A stretch of 64,000 bases of DNA, from assembly GCF_047511655.1 (NCBI RefSeq), contig NC_133391.1, positions 122,210,384 to 122,274,383 of the forward strand, given 5' to 3'. Source of the DNA: Castor canadensis (lineage: Eukaryota; Chordata; Mammalia; Rodentia; Castoridae). The position numbers and the translations under genes are program-made. Shown piece by piece: positions 44,625-54,704 of the stretch (positions within the stretch are counted from its first letter, which is position 1; each line of letters starts with the position of its first letter). The notes under the pieces are model-generated. The model searched no databases and was not told where the DNA came from. It saw nothing but the letters and a program-made list of their open reading frames with translations.

Positions 44625-47600
44625 GTGAGTCCAAACTATATCCAGATTATACTTGCTGAAAATATTGAGGCTCAGCATACAGTTCCATGTGAGCCTTGAG
44701 AATTTCAATATCTACTCTCTTTAAAGGGACAGAAGGGATCTGGGTACTGGGGCTCACACCTGTAATCTCAGTTATTTAGCAGGTGGAGATTGGGAAGATT
44801 GTAGTTTGAGGCCAGCTAGGGCAAAAAGTTAGCTAGCAAGACCCACATTTCAACAAATAAGCTGGGCATGGTGTGTATGCCTGTGATCCCAGCTACTCTG
44901 GAGGCTGTAAGTAGGAGGATTATGGCCCAAGGCTGGCCCAGAGAAAAATATGAGACCCTACCTGAAAAATGTCTGCAAAAATGAGCTGGGGGCGTGGTTC
45001 AAGTGGTAGAGTATCTGCCTAGTAAGTATGAGGCATTGAGCTAAAACTTCCGTTTAAACAAAAAAAGACCAGTGGGATTCATAGACATTTTTTTTATCAT
45101 GAGAAAGAAGCCTGAGAGCTCAACCAGAAGACAGTCTAGTAGCATCTTGATAAGAAAAAGTGAGAGTTTTCCTTTTGCTTAAACAGTTCCCCCAAAATAA
45201 TTCCAATTTACACATGAGATACCAATGGGGTTTAGTGCAAATAGCAGATCCCCAAACTTGTCCCCTGACCTGGAGGAGGTGTTTGTCCACCACCCCATCA
45301 TGTGGTCACTACCCCCAAATCATCCTTTGTCTTCCTGCCTCTCGGGGTGAAGATTAGTAAAGATAGGACTGTGCCAGGTTTCAGAACATTTAGAAGGTGC
45401 TGTGAATGAGTCTGGCTCTCCCCTCCAGTTGGACAGCCCTCCATCTGTTTGACAAACACACCTGAGTAAAATCAGAGAACAGAGCCAAACTGCACTTCTG
45501 TTTCTGACCATAACAATATTTATCAGCCTGTGGGAAGGTCTTGGGGAGGACAGTTAGAGAGAGGATGAAGGGCCTTGGTCTCTTGCCATCTTCTAAAATA
45601 CTTCAGCCTTCCTCCTACTCTGACCCTGGCAAGCTTCCAGAACCATGTGGCCTGCCAGACAAGGGCTGTAGACAGGAAGGATCATTGGTCTTAGTGACTT
45701 GGTTAGTTCCTTTCCTAGGTTGGGGCTGAAAAGAATAAGAGTCAGGAGTTACAAGGTACAGAATGAAGGCAATAGCTAGGAGGAAGTCAAGAGAATGATC
45801 CAGAACACAGGGCAAAGACCTGCCAAACAAGGGCATGAATCAAAGCCAGGACTGGAATAAGGCCTGGAACAGAAATGAACAGAATCCTGTTAGTGTGGTA
45901 TTTGAATGGAATCAGGACCAAGAGGAGTGGAATGCCCAGGGGAAATTAAGGCTGATGGTGTATCAGTTTGCTCAGGTTTCTGTAACAAAGTGCCACAGAC
46001 TAGTGTTTAAACAACAGACATTTATTCTCTCACAGTTCCGGAGGTTGGAAGTCTGAGATCAAGGTGTTGACTGGTTAGTTTCTTCTGAGGCCTCTCTTCC
46101 TAGTTTGTAGACAAACATCTACCTATGTCTTCATGAGGTATTTCCACTGTGCGTGGGGCTGTGTCCAATTTCCTATTATAAGGACACTAGTCATATTGAA
46201 TTAGGACCTACCTAGATGATTTCATTTTGCCATAATTGCCTTTTTAAGGACCCTCTCTCCAAATAGAATCTTTTCCTGAGGTACTGGGGGTTAGAACTTC
46301 ACCATATGAATGGAGGAGGTGGGTAATGCAATTCCAATTCAGCCCACAACAGAAGGAAAATACCGAACCAGTAACTAGAGCACATCAGGCCCCAGAATTG
46401 CCAGTTCCCTTTTACAAATCACTCTGGCTTCTACAGAGAGAAGGGGAAAGAGGCAGGGAGAGGAGTGATGTCCTTTGGCTGTCTGTTCTGGGTTGTCAGT
46501 GCTATTTGGGTCACAGGAGTGATGCAATGGGTCCCAGGATCTCCAAGGCAAGGCCTGTATTGCACTGAGTTTCCTTTTGGTTGAGATAAGAGGCCCAGAA
46601 ATCTTTTCCTGCCGTAACTTTCCTGTTGCTCTCCCTCTGAAAGGACTCTGATTTTAAATGGCCTCTAATCACCATTTTCTTTTGCCTTTTCTCTCATATG
46701 TTACTCCCAACAACAGGATTCTAGACTGTTTATTGAGCCCTTCCCACAGTGTGAATACTAGAAAGGGCATTTGGAGAGACCAAGGTGAATGGGAGCTTGT
46801 TCCTGAAGGCAAGGGACCTCTAGGCTGCAGACAGGTGTAAGAAAAACAGGAGGGGTTAGGAGAAGAGGTCTGGCCTTTGGTTTTTAGTGCTGGCCCTTTC
46901 CCAAGCTCAAGAACCCCGCAGTTTTACCCACCCCCTCCCTTTGCTTTCTTATCCCCTTTCATTCCTCACCTCCAGTTCAAGCATAACAGCCATATACATG
47001 CTCACTTAACTAACCATCATGAGCTATTATAGACTAGCCTGAAAGTAAGGGTTTTGTTCTGTTTTCTTTGGTTTTAGTTTGTTGAAGAAAGTATACACAG
47101 AGAAAGTTGACAAGCCCTAAGTGTGCAGTCAATTGTGTTTTCACCAAGTGAACACACCCATGTAACCAGCACACAGACCAGGATGTCCTCAGCACCAGAA
47201 GTCTCCTTGTGCCTCCTCCCTGATGCCTGATGCCCAGAGGCATCCAGCCCTCTAATTTCTATCACATAATTCTTTTTTGCTTGGTTTTGAGCTTTATATC
47301 CTTGTACCATTTGGTGTACTCAGTATTAAACTTGTCTTATGCCTGTAATCCTAGCTATTTAGCAAGTGGAGATCAGAAGGATCATGGTTTGAATTTAGCC
47401 TGGGCAAAAAGTTTATGAGCCCTTACCTCAAACAACAAAAGCTGCATAAGATGGTACAATCCTGCCATACCAGTTACATGGGAAGCATAAATAGAAAGAT
47501 CCTGGTCCAGGTCAACCTGGGCATAAATGCAAGCCACTATCTCAAAAGTAACCAAAGCAAAAAAGGCTGGGGACATGGCTCAAGTGGTAGAGTGCCTGCT

Positions 47601-50600
47601 TAGCCAACAGCAGGACCTAAATTCAAACCCCACTACATGCCAAAAAAAATTGCAAGACTTATTGATGATGTGACTAGCAATCATTTGTTCATTCTCATCA
47701 CTGAATGGCACTCTGTGGTATTGGTGACTTCCCATTTATTTAGCCATTCCACTGTTAATAGACATTTGCATTACTTGTAAGTTTTTGGCTTTTACTAAGG
47801 GTGCTGCTTTGGAGGTTTTTGTCTATATTATTAAGAAACAAATGCACACATCTTTATTAAATATATACCTAAAAGTGGCTGTATTTAGCCATAGGGCCTA
47901 CATATGTTCGACTTTAATAAATACTGCCAGCTTTCCAAGATGTTGGGATGAATTTATTCTCATTGGTAATGTGTGTGACTTCTGATTGCTCCACAGCCTC
48001 ATTCACATATATATTTACACAGGTGATGCTAGCCACTCTGATAGGTGGGTGTTTCACTGGGGATTAAATTTTATTTTCCTGATGAATAACTCAATTGAGT
48101 ACATCTTCATACTTTGTTGGTTATTTATGTCACCCCCATTTTTGCCGTGGTAAGGATTAAATCTAGGACCTTGCACACACTAGGCAAGCACACTGCAACT
48201 GAGCTAAAGGTAATCATTACATAAGCTTTGTAACCATTCTTACATATATGTGAAGAGCCTGTTCATATGAAGGTCTCTTGCCCATTTCCTCTTGGGTTGA
48301 TTTGATTTGTAGAGATTCTTTATGTATTGTGGATACAGTCCCTTATCAGATCACAAATATTTCCTTCCTCTCTGTGACTTAATCTTTCTACTCTTTTAAA
48401 GGTATTTTTTGCTAAATAGAAGTCCTTCATTTTATTGTAGCTCAATGTATCATTTTTTCTATTACTTTCAGTGCATTTATGTTCTGTTTAAGAAATCTTT
48501 GCCTACCCCTATGATAATATAATCCCATGATTTCCACAAGGTTTATTGTTTCATATTTATTTTTATTTCTAGGTTTCACACTTAGATCTAGGTCTATCAG
48601 GAATTACATTATTACATAAATGGCAGCAAGGAGTCATGATGATGGTGGTGGTGATGATTTTGGCAGTACTGGGGTTTGAACTCTGGGCTTTGCTTGTGAG
48701 ACATGCACTCTTGTTCCTGAGCCACACCTTTAGCCCAAGATTAATTTTTACATAAAACTCTGTTTAAAAGGAGTTCAAACCTACTCACAAGTTCTAAGAA
48801 TATTATAATGAACACTCATAAACAATCCATAGAAATTCTTCTACTGCTTAATGCTACATGTTCTATATGTGTATATATGAGAGAGAGAGAGAGAAGAAGG
48901 AGAGAGAGAGAAAAAGTACAAAATTACAGCCACGACCAACCCATCAGAGGCTGTCAAATAAGAAAATAGTATCTGGAATCCAATGTTGTGTGATTCAAAT
49001 TGTGGTAACATTTTCAGCGCACTCTGGAATCCTTACTTGGGAATAAAAGCATGCTTCCCCATTTCAAACAGTCTCTTCTGGGCCATCCCATCCCCTCAAA
49101 ACTATGTTAAGAGAAAGTTCTTCAGCCCCTAGGGATGGGGTTCGTTTAGCAGAGCTCTTTTTTTGAGCTCTTAGCAAGAGTTTCCCATCTTTAGATAATG
49201 ATGTTGAGATGCTCCTGTAATCACCAACTCCTCCAGTTTATCTAAAGACAAACAGAAAATAAAGTGCATGGAAGTGGAACACCCTTTTTCTGCAGGAATC
49301 AGATTGACAGCAAAGTTTTGGGGGATGTGCCTTCTTAGGAGGGTCTGCTTTGTTTTGTTTGCAGAAAGTAATTGTTGCTTTGAATTCAGCTTACTCATCA
49401 AATTGTTATCTCTTGGATAGAGGTGTGATTAAAGAGGTAGGATTGGGCCCAGTGTCCCAGACTCTTTGCATGAATGTGTAAAGTGCAGATGAAGCATCTG
49501 GGAAGGTGGGAATAAGCACTCAGTAAAATTCAAAGGCTTCCAAATTAGAAAATGTTCCAACACTTGCAAGGAGAGAAAATACAGTGGGATGGGAGGGAGT
49601 TAGAGACAGAGCAGAAAGAAGCAAAATATGATCTTGATTGAAAAAATGCAAATGAATTCTCCCCTGGAGGGAAGAAGAATTGCAAATACACATGTGACAC
49701 TTGCGAGCCCTCCTCCGGGTAAAAGGCATAGCTTTGAGACAGAGGAGCTGGATATGAAGTGGCTGGCATGGGTCCCAGTGCTGGGTGGGTGCTTAGCAGA
49801 CGTCCCTGACTTGGAGCAGGGGTGAGCAGTAGCCATGAATACCACATGGCCTTGCCACAGCTCTGTTGGCTACAGGACTTCACATCAAGAAGGGTCCTGT
49901 CTTCAGTTTAGCCAGACAAAGCAGATGAGTGCAAAAGCAACTTCAGAAACTGACAACCTACTAAATTCTAGAAATCCAAGGCTTTCTAAAGAAGTGGCCT
50001 AGAAAAATCAACCCGAAGCAGGTGACCCTGGCAGTGGCCAAGCTGTATGGTCCTTCTCTACATCCTCACCTCTCACTCTCTGAGTGTTATTGTTTTGCAG
50101 TTCTGCAACACTGTGCCATATTATCAGAACTCCCTCTCTGACAGCTTAACAGGGAGAAAGATACAATCTTGCTGATATAGTACTTCTACCCAAAATGTAT
50201 AACCTGAATCCAGTCAACCCATAATGACATTCTGGCAGATATAAACATGTATTCTTTAAAAAAAATAAAAATCAGTGTCATAAAAGGCTAAGGAATTATT
50301 TCAGATTAAAGAACTCTAAGGAAATATGACAAGTGCAGTGTATGATCCTGTATTGCATAAAGAAAAAATACTATAAATATTGGGAAAAATGGCAAAATTA
50401 AATATAAGGTATATGCTGAATAGTAACACTGAATCATGTTAAATATTCTAAATTTGGTAGTGACGCTATGATTATATATCCTGTTCTTAGGAGATATAAC
50501 CTGAGGTATTTAGGAGTCACTATGTCTTCAACTTACTCCCATTCCAAAAGAATGAGAATAATTGTGAATGTGTGTATACATGTGCACTCTGCCAGCCTTA

Positions 50601-53600
50601 AAAAAATACAGTCAACTGGAAACACTGTAATGCTTCTTAGATGTTTCCAGAACATGCAGTGCTTTGGTATCCCCACCATCGTAGCAATTTTGATTGTAGT
50701 TGTGATTGAAAAAGCTCTGAGGCAGTGGGCTCACGCATGTGCAAAGTCCAAGTCATTTTTGGAAATGTGTTTGGTTTTTAAATTCTCTTAGCTACATTTC
50801 TTCTCTCTCCTAGGTATCAAATGGCAACAACCTCCACCTAACTGGAGGTTATTTACTATGGTGGCACAGGGTTCTTGACACTGCTTGGTAGCATCAACCA
50901 CTGGTTCTTAGGTTTTACTCAGTTGAAACTGAGCTATTTAATTTACCTGCCTTTGCTCTTTCCAGAAGCTCCCTCGGACCCCTGGCTCACAGAGCTCCTC
51001 CTGAAATCTTAACTTTTCTGAATCCCATTAGTGCAGTAAAGTGCTTAGTAAAGCACACAGGAAGCTGAGCTACAGGATAATATAGCTGTCATGGGCACTT
51101 ACATATTCAGAAGGAAGCAATTGCTAGTTGAGCTTTTTGCTGTGGGGCAAGACAAGTTGAGGAAAGTCCCTTTCTCAAGTGAATGTGAAATCAGTTATGT
51201 CAATGGAGATCAGAAAAGAAAAATGTCTCCTCCAAGCTACTCAGCACCTAAGCCGCTTTGGGGGCCGCAACTGACATAAATGTTCTTTTTGGGCAGTCCC
51301 CATTCATGAGTACCAAGGACAAGTCTGGTAACATGTTTTTCACTTCCCCACCAGTCAGCTAAATCTAAGTTTTAAATGCAAAGTGTTCATTTCAAGGAAG
51401 TTATGTGGATTTGTGGCAGTGCCTAGAGGACTTTGGGTCTATAAAAATGAAGAATGAATTACAAGGAAATACAAATATGGCATTTTCATCAGTGGCAGTT
51501 ATAATATTGTCACAATAGAGAAGGAAACCAGGATTTCCTGTAGTTGAACATGCTCACAGTAGCTATGAAAACGTGTGCCACTAAGCAGAACTGGAGTGAA
51601 GCAAAGTGATGAAAATGGCGGCATCTCAAGCCCCACAGTTGAGAACAAAGGAAGCTTTGTGCGCTTCTGTCTCCAGCTAGGCAAGTCTGCGTGCAACTCA
51701 GCATGAGGAAAGCCACTGATCTGGAGTGTGGTAGGGGAGATCTTTGTCAGATGCACAACTTTGGTGGGGCCTCCAGTGAGCCGATGTGTGATCAGGGAAG
51801 GACAGGGCTGGTTGGCTGCATGAACTCACCTGCAGCCTGAGACTATCTGAGAGCAGGCCCATGGTCCTGGGCAACCATGTTCTTGTGCCTTCCTACCTAG
51901 GAGCCGCCTCAGGCAAGAAATACCCCATCAGACCTTCCTACCTGCCTCCCTGCCCTTCACCCTAAAGCATCATTCATGTAAGTCATGAGCCTGCAGCTCC
52001 ATAGGCTTCTAATGAATTACTTCCCATTTTTTATCTAGTTAGACTAAGATTTATAACTTGGATTAGAGTATTTGAAAGGCAATGTTTGGCAGACTTCCAA
52101 ATCCATTACTATGTGGGGTACAAGGTAAGCAAGTCCTTTGTACTTATGTACAGGACTGTACCCAAAGGCCTAGGGGCTGGTAGCCTCAGCCTGCAGATAC
52201 CACAGATCTGAAATGAATTCATACTTAAGAGTACAACTCCTAAGTTCTGTGCTGTGTTGTTAGTATGTTTTTTTAACATTATGGTAAGAAAATTTGTAAG
52301 CATATTGCAAAATAGTTGAGTGACATATAATGTGTCACTCAACATTCACCAACCGTCAGCCTTCTGCCTACTAACGTCATCTATTCACTCCTTCCCTCCT
52401 TCACTTCTGCCAGTGTTTTAAAGCAAACCCCAAGCATCCTGCCATTATTCTCTAAGTACTTTAGTCTGCATCTAAAAGAATAACGACGTTCCCTTTGCAT
52501 AAGCACAAAGCCACTGAGAGTAACAAAACCTGTAATTTCTTAATATTATCTAATCCTGTGCTCAAAGTTCCCTGACATCTATAAATTGTCTATTTTAGAT
52601 ATAAACTAAACAAGAGCTAGTCTATTGTTGTTGTTTATATCTTATAAGTAACTTTTATATTAACAAAACTCTCTCTCTCTCTCTCTCCCTCTCTCTCCAT
52701 TTAACCCCACCTCTACCCCTTCTCTTGGTTAACTGCTACCTTGTGGTATTGTTTAAATCTGCCATATCAATTATACACTGAAGCTAGACCTAAAGTCTTG
52801 ACTGGATTCAAGTTTTTTTTTTCTTTTTGGCAAGAATATTTATAGGTAGTGCTATGTGCTCCATATTGTACCTTGTCAGAAATAGCATTATGTCTTATTG
52901 TCTTATTTGGGAGAAACGTTGGGTGCTGTTGGATTTTTTTCAAGCTGAAAGAAAGTGTTTCTATGCATCTAAAATCAAAACTTTATCTGGGCCTGGTGGT
53001 ATATGCCTATAATCCCACTACCTGGGGGGCTAAAGCAAGGGGATCTCAAGTTCAAGGCCAGCTTAGGCTACCTAGGAAGTCACTGCCTCAAAATAAACAA
53101 AAAAAAGAAAAGAAAAGAAAAACCAAATCAAACAGCAACAAACAATCCTACACACACACACACACACACAACCCCAAGTATAAGCCAAAGTATACTGCAC
53201 ACGACTCTTGTATCTGGCTCCTCCCCTCCCTTAAAAATCACTGGTTATTCTTTACTATGGTTGATTTTTACATACAAAACATGTGCGTACCCTTTTTCAC
53301 ATGAAAGTTAGTATACCACGTCCTATATACACTTACAATGTTGTACACTCTGCTTTTCCCAATTTACACTATGTCTTGGATGTCACTCCTTACCAATGTA
53401 TGCATATCCTTCTCATCTCTTTGGCAGCTCTGGGGGTTCCATCTGTGAGTGTATCCTATTTTGCTCAACTAGCTCCACATTGATGGATTCCCTGGTTATT
53501 GTCAATCTTTTGTCAACAAAAGTTATAGTTTCTTAATATCCTCTAATCCTATCTCCATCCAAAGGTCTCTCACAGTCTAAAAATGCCTTTTCCTCACAGC

Positions 53601-54665
53601 TTTATGTGAAATCATCATCTAATCAAGGCCTAGTCATTATTTATTGCCATTATTTATTATATTTCCAAAAAACTATAATGAACATTATTATATACAAGTC
53701 ATTTTGTGTTTTTTGCAGGCATATATTTGGTAAAGAATGCTAAAAGTAAGATTGCTATTCAAATGACAAAACATCTAATTTTACAAGATAGCCAAATTAC
53801 CAAACCTAAGATTAATTTATATTGTTTCTTTCATCAGAAAGAAGCCAACAAAACATATAACTGTGAAAATTTAGATCTCAGTGAAATTCCTGGCACTCTA
53901 CCAAATTCAACAGAATCTTTGGATTTCAGTTTTAATTTCTTGCCTGCAATTCAAAATACAACCTTCAGCAGACTCATAAATCTTACTTTTTTGGATTTAA
54001 CCAGGTATGTATCTGAGTTCCTATGTATTCTTGATGTTTTACTTAAGTAAATACACACCGTGCATTCAAGTTGTTTCTAAGATCTTCTTAAGGCACAGAG
54101 ACAAACTACTTGTCTTACCCCCTCCATGAAAGACTTGTATGCAGGTCAAATGTGATTCAAATAAACACCAGTCAATGGAGAGGAAGGTGAACTGTTCTCA
54201 AACTATCAGTGTAGTTTAAGAAATTCTAAAGGATATTGTTAACAAAATGAAAATACATTTTATACTAAATCAGATGCCATATTATGCTATATTTGACTAT
54301 TATTGAGTAATGACATTTAAGAAAATTTTGCAGGAGAAACACATGTGCCTGTTAACTCCCACACCCAAATTGGACAAAGAGTTCCATTATCTGTTTTTAG
54401 GGTAGAATCAGGATTCCAAATGCTGAACCAGTGTTTGAGATCCAGTGAACTGAAGTATTACTAAAAAGTGAGGGAAGAAGGCAGAAGGGCTGTGCAGCTT
54501 GTGTGTGTGGAAGAAGTCCAAGTGCTCACAACCCCTGCGTCCTTGCAACAGTTCACTTCCTCCACTTTGGTCCTTCCATGAAACTCAGTAATGTCTCAAG
54601 GTCATAACCACTGGGAGTTGCTGGTGTTGAATGTTATACTGCCTTCTGGTTAGATGAGGAAACCA

Positions 54666-54704
<39 letters not shown>

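Larger units (their letters stand above)
47045..48620 (-). mobile_element. Old L1 (L1M type), minus, broken by SINEs, in CD180 intron 1
   Basis: The L1 3' end begins near 47045. 'gtgttttcaccaagtgaaca', 'tatttagccattccactgtt', 'gattgctccacagcctcatt', 'ttctttatgtattgtggata' and 'taagaaatctttgcctaccc' occur in the reverse order expected for an L1M 3' half. SINEs at 47338-47653 and 48131-48212 interrupt it. Confidence 0.8.

Noticed and set aside
53706-54050. 114-codon frame around exon 2 as a separate gene
   Set aside because: Only 53838-54004 matches CD180; the ends are intron read-through.
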